A program made the position numbers and the translations under genes. This document shows positions 49,401 through 63,519 of a stretch of DNA of 64,000 nucleotides, piece after piece (position 1 is the stretch's first letter; each line of letters begins with the position of its first letter). The stretch is taken from the NCBI RefSeq assembly GCF_027580225.2, contig NC_073348.2, positions 40,614,501 through 40,678,500 of the forward strand. The letters are read 5' to 3'. Under the pieces are notes generated by a model. It saw only the letters and a program-made list of their open reading frames with translations, ran no database searches and had not been told where the DNA came from. The stretch is from Misgurnus anguillicaudatus (Eukaryota; Chordata; Actinopteri; Cypriniformes; Cobitidae).

Positions 49401-50021
49401 TGTATTTATTATTTTTGGCACTGTGGAGGTTGATAAATTGTAGCTCGCGTACAGGGACGACACACTAAACCCTTTCATGCCTCTTGTCTGATCTCTCGTC
49501 CCTGCCGAGCGTCAGACAGACCGACTGCTGCTCCGTGACTTTCCTGCATGTAAGAGTCATTTTTTTGGGTCAAGGTCTGGTGGGCCGACAGGAGGCGGAG
49601 ACGTCCTGGTGTCTGATGAGTCTTAGATGACCGCCATTGGTTTAGCACAAGAGAAAAACATTCCCCGAGCTCAGCTGATGAAGTATGCCACTTGTACTGA
49701 TGTATAATGTGCAGCTGAATATGGAAACATGTTGCTGGATTGTAACTGTATACACAAGAACGTTTCAAGATATGAACGAGTGTGTGTGTTTAGATGCATG
49801 TGTGTGTGACTGAGATAGTGATCATGCTTGGCGAGGCGGGCGGTTTTACCAGGTCATGGTTCTGGTCCACAGCTAATTGTTGAGCTGATAAAGCTGCCCT
49901 GGTTTGCTCAGATATGTCCCACATGAGCTCAGGGCTGCGGGGCAGAAATCACCCAATATTATGCCTTTTGAGTGTTTTTTTTTTTTTTGCCGTCACTTCA
50001 GCCCATAATACAGACCGAATT
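46422..50021. other. intronic sequence, nothing recognised
   Basis: 3.6 kb without a recognised exon or repeat. There is a short TA-rich run at 46545-46562. The frames at 48278-48631 and 48882-49271 are accidental in appearance. Confidence 0.4.
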
Positions 50022-51475
50022 TTAAAGGGATAGTTCACCCAAAAATTGAAAAAAAATCATTATTTACTCACCATCATGTCGTTTGAACCCCCAGTGTCTT
50101 TCTTCAGAAGCCAAATCCAGATTTTTTTTAAGTTTTGTCTCTCTTTCAGTGCTCATTCTCTGTGTCTGTGTAAAGAACTAAATGTCTTCAGCAGACTTAT
50201 ATATATAATACAATTTGAGTGGGGTTATTTATTTAACACTTCTGGCTCATTTTAAAGCTTGAATGGTTTACTGGGACTATGGGAGTGGATGGTGACCATC
50301 GCAGTCACCATCCACTTCCATAGTAACCAGAAAACCCTTTTGGGTTCTGACCAACAACGAAACACATTGGGGATTTCAACAACATGCAGGTTAGTACATA
50401 ATCAGGGGTGCAAACTTGTCACATTTCAGAGAAATTAGCCATTTTGGATCCAAAATAGGTCATTCTTGTGATTCGTCTAGATCCGATGAGTTTGTAAAAA
50501 TGGAGTACCCATACAGAAAAAGCACATGCGTTTCACATGTTTTTCACATGTTATGCACATGTGCAATGCATGTGCTTTTTTTGTAAGGGGAGGGTCTGTG
50601 ACAGGGTCACAGTGAATGAAATTATGAAAATCATGTCCAGCTATTGTGGTAACAATATCAAATCACTAACAGGTTTGGTGGGTTATGTTTTAACGTGCTG
50701 TTCATTCTGCAGCGTTCATGTCTTTCATAACATTACATAGCAATAAAATAGCGTTGTGCATTTAGAAAAGTGTTTTCTTTCTTGAAAAAATCTGAAAACT
50801 TAAGAACAACTTTCTCCAACTCAATTTTGACTTTGTACATTTATCCAGAGATAAAGCCTGAACTCAATGAGAGATGCTGTGCCCTGCGTTGCCAAGTCCT
50901 CTGCTTTTTCCAGACTTCAGATTGTTTTCGCAAGTTAATTTTTTCTGTGGGTTAAAGATGAAAGGATTTTGTTTATAAGTTATTTAGGCAGTGAAAAGTC
51001 TTTGGGATCCTTTTGGGCTCGTTTTAAATGTCTGTTAGGCTGGTTTTGATATGCTAATCTGGCAACCCTGGCTGTGCACTTGCGTAGACGTTTGGTTGGG
51101 ATTATATTGAGTTTACATGCAACCTAAACATTGCAATCTGATAAAAATCTTGGTTTACATGTACACTGTAACTTCGTAATCTGCAATTGGATTACATTCA
51201 GTGTATTGACATAATTTTGTGCATGTAAACATATTGTTAGATCCATTGTGTAGTAAAGGATGGACATGGTCAGAAACAATGCTCAGGTAGGCCGTGGCAT
51301 TTAAACGATGCCCAATTGGCACTAAGGGGCTGAAGTGTGCCAAGAAAAAAAAAGTATATATATAGAATAGAATATAAAGCTTGTGTCTCTGTCACCTTTT
51401 TCTCCCCTGATGAGTTTGCACCCCTGATTATGATAAAGTTTAAATTTTTGGGTGAACTTTCCCTATCCCCACTTC
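50022..51475. repeat. TTAA MITE, AAAGGGATAGTTCACCC family, interrupted
   Basis: Left end TTAAAGGGATAGTTCACCCA then TTTACTCACCATCATGTCGTT; right end TTTTTGGGTGAACTTTCCCTAT. This is a very common fish MITE normally a few hundred bp long; here a 1,024-bp element is inserted near its right end. Confidence 0.85.
50403..51426. mobile_element. element with CAGGGGTGCAAACT inverted ends (nested)
   Basis: Perfect 14-bp inverted repeat CAGGGGTGCAAACT at both tips. The next six outer bases also match as inverse (CATAAT), giving 20 bp in all. No direct target duplication is visible. hAT-like by tip; no transposase frame. A short AT run (TATATATA) lies near 51356. Confidence 0.75.
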
Positions 51476-53010
<1,535 letters not shown>

Positions 53011-53396
53011 TGAAAAGCATGAGAGCGAGGGCTCTCCAACACACAGACGTTTGTGCTCCCTCAGGCGGTCGGGTCTAAGAGTTGGAAAATCAAACAGATG
53101 AATAATTTAGAGGAGAGTTTTACAGAGCGCCCCCCCTCCCTCCCTCCTGTTGTCTTTAATGAGAGTGGAATCTCTCAGTCTTGTTAAACTCTGAGGCGGC
53201 TCTGAGAAGCCTGTAAAGCTACTGTGCTGTTATTGTTGGCTTGTTTGTGGTTGGCGTCTGGGACGTAGACATCATTAGGACTCCAGACAGCAAAGGTTTT
53301 CGTCTGCCACACAAACTCGGTGATAACAAACTCTCACGGGACTCTTCAGAGATGAGAATGACCGTCCTCAACTCAAGTTTATACACAAACTTTATA

Positions 53397-53452
53397 AGGA
53401 AAACTCTGTCATTTACTCACTCTCATGTTGTTGCAAACCCATACAGATTTCT
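53397..53452. repeat. fragment of AAAGGGATAGTTCACCC MITE interior
   Basis: CTGTCATTTACTCACTCTCATGTTGTT then GCAAACCCATAC is the interior sequence of the family at 50022-51475; the ends are missing. Confidence 0.55.
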
Positions 53453-53526
53453 TGCTACTTTGGAGGTGGATTGTCACACATATAGAACTCAATTTGTGAC
53501 CCATGCTGGAAAAAATGAGTCGGAAT

Positions 53527-53665
53527 TAGTGTTGTCACGGTACCAAAATTATTGTTTCGGTACCGATACCAAGTCAAGAATTGTAATTCTCAATACTTTT
53601 CCTGAAAAGGGAGAAACACTCTCAAATCTCATTGGTGTGCTTTATTTTAAAACCGGGACAACATT
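53527..53665. repeat. hAT fragment, TAGTGTTGTCACGGTACC
   Basis: Left end TAGTGTTGTCACGGTACC with GGTACCGATACC behind it, the style of a hAT terminus common in fish. The right terminus was not identified. Confidence 0.5.
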
Positions 53666-53689
53666 CTAATAATATAACACACTAATAAA

Positions 53690-54420
53690 TCAGGGTTCCT
53701 ACGGGTCCTTAAAATCCTTGAAAGTTTGTGAATCTGGGGAAAATTCAAGGCCCTGGGAAGTTTTTGAAAATATACATACATAGATACAGGTCATTGAAAG
53801 TATGTGAATCTGTTTTATGCAAGAAGTTTTCTGGAGAAAAATCCATATTATTCCCTGTGTAGTGTAGGATAATATCATTAAAAATTTTAGACTTTTAAGC
53901 ACACGTGCTAAACTGTTCGCTTTAAATGCTTATATTTTCTTTATGTGAACGTTGATTCATACCCAAATGCATTTTTGCATAGTTGTGTTTGACACATGAA
54001 AACGTCTCGGGTTACATATGTGACTGTTGTTCCCTTTCGAGGGAACGAGACGCTGCGTCTCCCTTGCCATACTTCCTGCGTGCCTGTAACGTCATCTTTG
54101 ACAATATTTCAGATAGCGATATACTTCCTGGCTCCCACGTCACCCTGCCTTTGTGGTTAAGCCTCACTATTGGTTGAATTTGATATACACATTCAGACAC
54201 AATTACCCCTGGAGACGTCCCCAAAGTGTCACCACAGTGACGCAGCGCGAGTTCCCTCGAAAGGGAACTGTAACAATGTATCTTAAAAGGTAACATGATG
54301 TAATCTTGCTTTCACTTGAAAGGTGTCCCCACATTTAGTCCTTGAATTTGAGGGTATTGGATCTGGAAAGTCCTTGAAAGGTCCTTGAATTTGAAGTTAA
54401 CTAAGGTGTGGGAAACCTAA
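53690..54420. repeat. composite hAT-type element with nested MITE (copy 2)
   Basis: Starts CAGGGTTCCTACGGGTCC and ends AAGGTGTGGGAAACC. It matches copy 1 at 1-430 both left and right of the nested MITE. Compared with copy 1 it keeps about 130 bp more host sequence left of the MITE (about 53876-54009). Confidence 0.85.
54010..54302. repeat. MITE with GTTCCCTTTCGAGGGAAC ends, nested (copy 2)
   Basis: Hairpin GTTCCCTTTCGAGGGAAC at 54029-54046 and its inverse form GTTCCCTCGAAAGGGAAC at 54251-54268, each followed inward by GACGCTGCGTC or its inverse. It keeps a segment (GAGACGTCCCCAAAGTGTC) absent from copy 1. Confidence 0.8.
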
Positions 54421-55882
54421 TTAATGAACATATGAACAGCATATATATTTAACATTTGAACAAAATATGAAAAACATCTCTATATGCAGTGGTTAAAGTA
54501 ATAAAGGCTAACATTCACTTAACCATAACATTACCATAATTAATAGGAAATAATGAGCCTAAATAATAACGTGTGATATATGGATTAATATAGGCTAATG
54601 TTTCCTGTACTTCAACGTCTGATCTATTGGTGGTTAACTTTATATTTGAGTCCATAAGGCGTTTAACAAATGAAATACACCTCCTTTGCGTAGGTCTGTG
54701 CTCTTTAAGTGCTTTAATATAATAACCTAATATAAATAAATCACTGACAAACATGCACATGCTCTGATTATAATCATATAGCTTATAGATCATTTTAGCT
54801 GATGTTTTGTATGCTTTATTTTAGCAGCTTGCAAATTATTAACGTATCTATGAAAGTTGCGTTTTCAAAGATGTTGAATTAGCCGTTTACTAATTACTCC
54901 ATTCTTTTTGAGGAGTTAAAAAAATGGATACGGTCTAATTTTTAGCTACAGGCGAAAAAAGTATAATTGTCGATGTTAGTCGAAATTGAGGTTTTTATAA
55001 CAAAAAGTAGGGGAGAGCGCAGCAATTGGTAGATATTTAAAGCCTCCTGTGTCAAAGAGCTAAACGATAACTGTGGACAAGTTACGGAAATGTTACAGCA
55101 ATGTTAGCTGGTCCCAATTACAGGAGCGATCCCAGGATCAATTCTAGGATGTGTTTGCACTCATGCTTTGGAAATGTAACTGCATTTTTGTGGGATGAAA
55201 GCTGTGCACAAATGATAAATATAAATCAAACATGGTGACGGTCAGCTAAAGTAAAGTGAAGTAAAGAGTTTGGTCAAAGACAAACACTGACTGTGTGAAC
55301 TGAGCCACTGTGATGCATCTCCGTTTATTGAATATTGGCCGTGATGTTTGACTAAAATCTCCAGACGGCACCGGCTCACGTGCGCGCGTGTCCTCTGGGA
55401 TTTAATATCCAGGCTTTCACCAAACCGTCGCTCAAAGCCCTATTGAAGAGTGTGATTGCTACCTGTGGGCGAACGCCGACAACTCAATTTCCCTTTTTGG
55501 CAGCTGAATGCGGCCAATCAAAGAAAGCGGCGGTGTTGTCTGTAATAGCTCCAGAGGCCTGTGGGTATTTGATTTTTTTTCACAGATGCACACTGACCAT
55601 TGTGCTCCATCTCAACACCAACACATCACGCACACACACAAGCGCACGCTTATCACACACACTGATGAGTTTAATGGGAAACTGTGAGGGGGAAATTGAA
55701 GGATTTATTTCATTTGTGTATTGGGGTTTAAGTTTAAAATTGTGTGGCAAACTGATTTTCCATCATCATAGTGATGGTCTTCTTTGCCTTGAGACAATGA
55801 CAGCGGAAGTGGACACTCAGTCTGCGTCCAAAACGAGGGGCAACCTTTCGATCTCTCTGATGAAGCCAATACGGAAGTGATT
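54421..55882. other. intron 2 sequence, mostly unique
   Basis: 55084-55170 resembles 3497-3560. 55320-55580 is GC-richer and unique. The 166-codon frame at 55380-55880 is the longest in the window but shows no protein-like pattern and runs into a repeat. Confidence 0.4.
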
Positions 55883-56167
55883 TTAAAGGAACAGTATGTA
55901 AGAAATGTATTTTAATTAATCATAAAATGGCCCTGATATGTCACTAGACATTAAGAAATCATATTCATTTCAAATACTTATGTCACTCACAACAGTGATC
56001 TGGCCTGGATATTGTCGCTTAAAAAGTGGAGTTGCAGCCCTCAAGTGATGTTTATGTTGTCATGTTCTGTATTGGCCACCAGTTGTGTGATTGCAGTACC
56101 AGTTTTAGCCACAAGTTTTGTGATTGCAATACCAGTTTTGGCCACAATCCTGCATACTGTTCCTTTA
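55883..56167. mobile_element. MITE with AAAGGAACAGTATGTAAG ends
   Basis: Left end TTAAAGGAACAGTATGTAAG (TTAA at 55883-55886) and right end TGCATACTGTTCCTTTA; the right TTAA is mutated. About 285 bp, with an internal tandem repeat of TTTTGGCCACAA-type words. Confidence 0.8.
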
Positions 56168-56399
56168 TCTTCAATTCATTGAAATTGATTGGCTCCTATA
56201 GTCAATGCCTAAAGACCTCCATGTTAACATGCCCATCTTTAGAGAAGAAAAAAATGTTTTCAGACTGGTCCAAAAATTGTTTGTATAGCTCATTTTGCCC
56301 TTCATGACAACTGCAAGGGAGTGAATATTTTTGTAACTCATCCTTTTAAATTATATTAAGCCCTGAAGTTCTGCATAATTAAGTGCATGGCCACTTGAG

Positions 56400-56850
56400 T
56401 GACAGATGAACCGCCACTGCTATCACTAGAGTAGAGCTAGGCGGGCATTGTTTCAGCAACCAGCCACCTCAGCTTCACCCACGTCTTTACCTATTTTCGG
56501 ATATCCGCAAGTGATGCACGGTGATGCGCGGCCAAGATGGCGACGGCAAGCACCGCCTACTATTGGCTTTAAAAACGATCTTCAGAATCCTATGGGTGAC
56601 ATCACGGACACTACATCCATCTTTTTTTACAGTCTATGTCCTACTTCCATACTATATAGGAGGCGGACCCTGCATTTCACACCTAGGCCTTCAGTGGTGT
56701 CCTATCTAAATGAATCCATCTCGTAATACCATCATCATGGCGTCACGGCACTAGAAGCACGTCAACAGTTTAATTGCAAAGTAAAATAGAAATTACTGTA
56801 TAGATTTTGAGGCGGACTAACAAATAAATGAATGTATGGGAAACACTGCA
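56400..56850. repeat. two abutting repeat fragments
   Basis: 56400-56635 ends in CCATCTTTTTTTACAGTCTATG, a common end of a fish dispersed repeat. 56640-56850 ends TATGGGAAACACTG, the inverse of a CAGTGTTTCCCATA hAT tip. Neither left end was found. Confidence 0.45.
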
Positions 56851-58552
56851 TTTCAACGATGCTCACACGACCAGACCCATGGGGTAATATGCAAAAATTA
56901 CATTACATCTAATTCAGTACACTGCTTTTACAAATGAAGCTTCATTTTATTATGCATTTTAAAAAATCAATCCCCTGCATAAATAAGAACTTTGCACATA
57001 CTGCAAGAGTAGCATGATCAGTACAGTATGCTGTTCTGAACATAGCTATTATTTCTTCTCCGTCTCACTCTCCAATTTCCACAGATTGACAGAAAACCAC
57101 AGATAGAAGCTGGTTGGGCTGGTCAATAGCTATTTGAGCCGATGGAAACATAATCTGATGGCCAAAAGCTCTCTCTCTTTCTCTCTCTGTTTGTTAGGGA
57201 AGCAGATTAACAGATATTTTAGGCTGTGCACACATAGAGACAGTGAGTTATCAGTGCCAGGCTCTCTGCGCCAGTCTGTTAGCCCTGTGCCTTCTCCAAA
57301 ATAAAGGACTTTGCTTACTGTGGATGCCGAACAGCAGATCATTAACTCGATGCAGATGGATTTCTTTGGAGCGGCTTTGAGGAGAAACACCTTTTCAAAT
57401 GTTTCTCTATTGATTTGATCTCTTAAACACTCAGACTTTACAGATGGGGGTGTTTAGAATCTATTTATAGCCCCTCTTCTGTTCATTTAAGTTATTTTGA
57501 TGGGTATCGGCCAATTTTAATTCCGGCCCGTTTAGACGCGCTGAGCTATGGCACTTAGGAAGGAGACGTGCGGAAGATGGATGGCAGTCGATTTGTTAGA
57601 CGCTGCACAACCTGAGCGTTTCCCGCCCGTCGTCTTTAATTATGTCGCTCGCCGTGTAAAACAGCCACCCGGAAGGAACGCTCCAATTTCATGCTTTTAC
57701 ATTGGTCGATGTTCAGGCTGAACCTCCTGCATGTAAACAAATGAGCGGACCTAATAGAGGTCATCTGAGGTCATCTGAACGTCCTTAATGCTGAAGAATC
57801 GCCGGCGTTAATCTTGACAGGCCAGCGCCATTGATTGCTACATAGGATGCTAAGTTAATTACAGTGATGTAATACACACCACCACAGGCTTGAACGATGA
57901 TGGGCGACATCCCAGCACTGAGGTCCAGCTGTCCATCTCCAGCAGATCAATAGAGAAGATGCTCAAAGCCCAGATGATAATGAGGTGCACATCAATAACG
58001 CATCGTGTCAAACCCAAGACAGTAATCATTCATTACAGGAAAAATAATGAAAATGATTTAATCATTTCCCAGCTATGACATTGAGCGTTATCTGATTCAT
58101 AGTGAGATAATCTATTGTTAATATCTCTTGTGATAATACAAGCTACATTTATTATTAGTGTTGTTTGGTAAGGAACTCCTCATTGTTACTGTAGCTCATA
58201 TTAGAGAATATAGATTAAAAACACTGTATCTCTATGATAATTACTGGACACACACTTGTGTAAATGTCTATAATCACCACAGGATCATTCAGTTTCATAT
58301 GAAAGTTGTATTTCCTATAAAGCTGTTTTGCATTATACTTCAAAATGTAATGTAATCTTGATGTTAATATAATGACAAGTTTAAGTCATGGTTGGCTTTG
58401 GATGACAGAAAGAATGTGAAGTACCATATTCATGGCATTAAAAATCAAATTTTACTGCCAACAGTAGATTTCTATTCCCAGTAAGCAGGTAAATCATTGG
58501 AGAAAGAGAATAAAGTCTTTTAGTTTGAATCTGTATTTGAGAGTTTCAAAGG
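56851..58552. other. intron 2 sequence, unique
   Basis: 57500-57870 is the longest non-repetitive GC-richer block in intron 2, with TTTAATTATG and GTTAATTACAG words and the tandem phrase GAGGTCATCT. Candidate conserved non-coding sequence. Nothing else recognised. Confidence 0.4.
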
Positions 58553-58697
58553 GAATTATAAGATGTTAAAATTGCCTCTTTGTAGGTGTGAGCAAAAATT
58601 TACTGTTTTGGGTGTGATAAATGATAATGCAAACACTGATCACCATAATGGTGGTTTGTTGAAATTGAATCGCCATGGTGCTGTCAATTATTTTCTC

Positions 58698-58728
<31 letters not shown>

Positions 58729-58935
58729 GTGTATTATTCTAATAAGATCCCCTTCTGACATCACAAGGGGAGCCACATTTCAATGAGCTATTTTTTACAT
58801 GCTTGCATAGAATGTTTTACCAAAACTAAGATACTGGGTTGATCTTTCTCACATTTTCTGGGTTGAAAGAAGCACTGACAACCCAATTATAGCACTTAAA
58901 CATGAAGTCAGATTTTTATTATATCTCCCCTTTAA
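58553..58935 (+). mobile_element. TTAA MITE, AAAGGGGTCATATTATG family (copy 3, truncated)
   Basis: Shares TGTAGGTGTGAGCAAAAATT, GATCACCATAATGGTGGTTTG and the ATAAGATCCCCTTCTGACATC block with copy 1 and ends CCCCTTTAA (TTAA 58932-58935). The left terminus and about 100 bp are lost. It contains a CT run at about 58697-58729. Confidence 0.85.
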
Positions 58936-59304
58936 TACAGTATGAAAAATGGATGAGGCAGACCAGTACTGTGATGATACTCTAGTACAGTGATTGTACC
59001 ATGCTGCTTTGATGTGTGTATCATGGTGCTGAATGGTATTTACATGGTCTAATTTCCTCAGTTGTTAGTAGAGAAATGTTCGGTCTTAATTTCTGGAAAG
59101 AGTTAAGGAGAGAATTAAAGTCACATGTGATGTTAAATGACTGTGGATGGACCCACACAAAATTAGTATGTAGGAGAAGCAGGAGGAGAGAATCCACATT
59201 TGCATAGAGGATTATTGTGGCTTTATGGCTCAGGAATGATAGCACTGGCTATGCAACCCAATCAGAACCTGTGCCCGGAAACCACCGCAGGGATCGTTGA
59301 GCGT

Positions 59305-59305
<1 letters not shown>

Positions 59306-59354
<49 letters not shown>
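59306..59354. repeat. CA microsatellite
   Basis: About 24 uninterrupted CA dinucleotides. Confidence 0.98.
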
Positions 59355-59357
<3 letters not shown>

Positions 59358-59499
59358 AAGACACAAAGATGCATGGGAAAAATACAGCTCGCTGTGTGAA
59401 ATCACTTCAGTTTCTGTGAGTAAGAGATGCCTGTGTGAACACTCTCCTCTTACTAAATGAGAAAAAAAAATATTACTATTTTACTTTTAATTTTGCACT

Positions 59500-59614
59500 A
59501 TATACTTTGTTTTATTTTTACTTTTATTTGCACTATTTGTACGCAGCCCAAATACAAATGCTTTGGCAATACAAATGTACACTTTTTGTCATGCCAATAA
59601 AGCACACTTTAATT
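59500..59614 (+). repeat. probable LINE 3' end
   Basis: TTTGCACTATTTGTACGCAG, AATGCTTTGGCAATAC and TTTTTGTCATGCCAATAAAGC are the typical 3' end of fish non-LTR retrotransposons, including an AATAAA signal. It is followed by a simple repeat, as in LINE tails that end in microsatellites. No coding part is present (5' truncated). Confidence 0.5.
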
Positions 59615-59648
59615 GAGAGAGGGAGAGAGAGAGAGAGAGAGAGAGAGG
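59615..59648. repeat. GA microsatellite after LINE tail
   Basis: GAGAGAGG followed by about 12 GA units, directly after AATTGAGA. Confidence 0.95.
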
Positions 59649-60156
59649 AGTGAAGTGAATGATATTTAATGTCTGTGATTTGATTAGTGAAGCTCTTTCG
59701 TCATTCGCTCAGATTTGAGATTAAACACTTGATCCCTGTTATACAGTAAATGATTACATCAACGCTAAAGCCTTAAAATGAACACGTGGTTTGTAACGTG
59801 TTGTTTCCAAAAGACAAAACATTCATCTGAGAGGCGCTGGCATTGACACGTCCCAGATGAAGAGTTATCAGAGGAGTTTAGTGATCAGGATTCACAGGAC
59901 CACTGTGACGTTAAAACCTCCAAACAACTCCATGAGGAGAAATCACAGAGCGCTAACAGAGATGTTTAGAGACCTGTGAGGGTTGTGTTATCTGTATGTG
60001 TTTAATAAACTTATAATGTATCTCTGTTCTTACATCAGCAGCTTTCTGACAAATAAACCAACTGTGTTCAGCTGTGGTTAAACACATGTAAAGAATTACT
60101 GTCAGATATCTCAGATATGTTTAATTGTCCTGCTTCTGTTATCAAAACTAAAGTGA

Positions 60157-61135
<979 letters not shown>

Positions 61136-61446
61136 GTCTCAGGTACACTTTGAGAGACAGCTTGAATCTTAACTTAACTATTCAGAAAAAAATTCAGTTT
61201 GGTAAAGCATTGCAATAACAATACAAACATAGGTTTTAATTCCAGGCAACATACAGTGCCTTTAAGCTGTATATTAATATGTAAATCATTTAAAGCATCT
61301 GTTAAATGCATAAATGTAAAAGTGTATATAAACTAGAATCTCATTTTTTTTTGTCTTTATTTTTTGCTGTGGTACTTTGAATTAAACCACAAACAATTTT
61401 TCGATTAAAGTGTTTTTCTGATACGTGAGGCAGAAATATGTCACAT

Positions 61447-61804
61447 TAGCTGGGTTTCCATCACACTTATTTTGTGCATTTTAAAGTATTGCATAAGAAA
61501 CAAGTGATGGAAACGCCAAATTTTGAATAAAAATCCATGAATTCGCAAAAAAGTTTTTACGTTCGCTTGAGGTGGATTTCGACTTATGCAAAAAAGAGAG
61601 AATGCAAATAATCTGAGATGGAGACGCATTTGATGTAGCGAACATTAAACCCACATGACTGATCGTCTAGTTGTTTCCGATGGCGATATCTTTACCATAT
61701 ATGGGACTCGACGTCGTCACACAATGCCTGTCGGAACGCACCTAATAAGCATTTGTTTGTTTTTCTTTATTTGCGAATATTGAAATGATTTGTTGGAAAC
61801 CCCA
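61447..61804. repeat. MITE, TAGCTGGGTTTCCATC end
   Basis: Left end TAGCTGGGTTTCCATC and right side GTTGGAAACCCC, which is only roughly inverse. The interior has TTATGC and GCATAAG words usual for this family. Right border tentative. Confidence 0.5.
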
Positions 61805-62700
61805 CACTTGAGACGCATCATTAATCTTAAGTCAGTCTTCCTCCTTCATCTGCTTATAGTTAGTGTCAATGTATTATATTGTATACTGTCGGACAGAAAG
61901 TGACAGGAACACCGACCTGAGACTTGTTAGATGTTGTGTCTTATTTCTCTGTTGGGTTAAATGTGAATCAGATGAGCTGGTCTCAGTTCAGTATTCATCA
62001 TTCTGTTCATTTGTTTTAAATCAAAATCTCTTTCTCTCTCTCTGTCCGTCTGTCTCTCTTTGTCTTTCACTATTAGAAACAGCCGGCATTATTGAGCTCT
62101 TTTTTGTTTTCTATTTGCAGCAGATGTTTTAATCAGTAACGCTCACGAGCGATAAATAAGCAGTGTTTTGTTGTTGCGGGTCGGTGATCAATGGATGCTC
62201 CATAAAGTTGTGAAGCTGTAAAGTCTGAATGAGTTGATTCATTGAGAAGGTGATTTGTAGGGCTGTTGGTGTCGGGCACTTTTAGTCTGAGTTATGAGGG
62301 AATGAGTTTCGATCTGGACACAGACACACACACACAGTGATTTATCTGAACACAAACCACTCAACAGATCAGTTCAGAGCTTTAGACCAGAGGAAGACTG
62401 TGACACGAAACCTGTGTTCAGACCATACTACCGTTCATACAGTGTGTACTCTATAGTTTGAACACTGTCCTTGTTTTCTTTATCCCTCTAATACTACGTT
62501 GACCCACTACACCTGCCATAGTGTGCAGTGTAAACTGTGAAATGTTATATCGCAATGCAATGCGCTTGACATTACACATGTGAATGAGCTGGAAGTGTCA
62601 GCTGTGATTTTTAACGAATGTAAAATGTACATATTTAGTTGATTTCATCATTGTTGCTATCACATACTACTTTATATATATATATTTTTTTTAAATTAGT
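61805..62700. other. intron 3 sequence, nothing recognised
   Basis: Unique-looking with small CT and CA runs; no exon seen. Confidence 0.4.
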
Positions 62701-63519
62701 ACACTGCAAAAAATTACTTTTTTACTCAGTATTTTTGTCTTGTTTTTAGTACGAATATCTTAAAATTCTTAAATCAAAATTTCAACTTTTATTTTTAGAT
62801 GAATTTTATTGATGATCAAAATGCAAGTAAATGATAATGTAAACCTAAGAAAATAAGTACATTTATGCTAAAAACAAACACATTTAAAATTATTAATTTT
62901 TAAAATTATTTATATTTTATTTTTATCTAAAAACTAGGGATGCATAATAATTAATCGCGACTAATCGTCTACAAAATAAAAGTTTTTGTTTACATCATAC
63001 AGTATATGTGTGTACTGTAAATAATAAATATGTATATATAAACACACACACACGCACATGTATATATTTAAGAAATAGTATTAATACATGTTTATATTTG
63101 TGTATCGTTTATATTATGTATAAATGTAAATATTTATTATATAATAAATACTTATCTGTAAATATTATTATATTTATATTATATGCATTTTTATATTTAT
63201 ATTATATGTATATTTATGTTATATTTATTATATATTTATTTTCTTAAAATTATTAATGTATGTGTGTGTATATACATAATATTATACACAGTACACACAC
63301 ATATATGATGTAAACAAAAAGTTTTATTCTGCAAGTGATTGGTCGCAAGGCGTTAGGTATCCCAACTAAAAACTAGATTTATTTTCTAAGGTCATTTTGC
63401 TCATCAAGAAAATACATCTTGATTTAAGATTTTTAAGATATTTGAACTAGTTAGTTAGTTTATTTGTTAACTAAAAACAAGACATTAATACTAAGTAAAA
63501 AATATTTTTTTGTAGTGTG
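62701..63519. repeat. fold-back element, ACACTGCAAAAAATTAC family, interrupted
   Basis: Left tip ACACTGCAAAAAATTACTTT; the right tip, inverted, is ACACTACAAAAAAATATTTT. The arms share CTTGTTTTTAGTACGAATATC and the inverse, and AAGAAAATACATCTTGATTT. A hAT element (62935-63365) is inserted near the centre; without it the fold-back is about 380 bp. Confidence 0.85.
62935..63365. mobile_element. hAT-type MITE with perfect 8-bp duplication, nested
   Basis: Flanked by CTAAAAAC at 62927-62934 and 63366-63373, exact. Tips TAGGGATGCATAATAATTAA and, inverted, TTGGGATACCTAACG. Deeper inverted match AAGTTTTTGTTTACATCAT in both arms. The middle is AT-rich TATATTTATA-type sequence. 431 bp. Confidence 0.93.

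Noticed and set aside
55380..55880. 166-codon plus-strand ORF, longest in the window
   Set aside because: Composition is not protein-like (no domain pattern), and it lies inside unc5c intron 2 and ends at a MITE boundary.
56026..56307. ORF with repeated CDCSTSFSHKF-like peptide
   Set aside because: Comes from short internal repeats near the right end of the MITE at 55883-56167.
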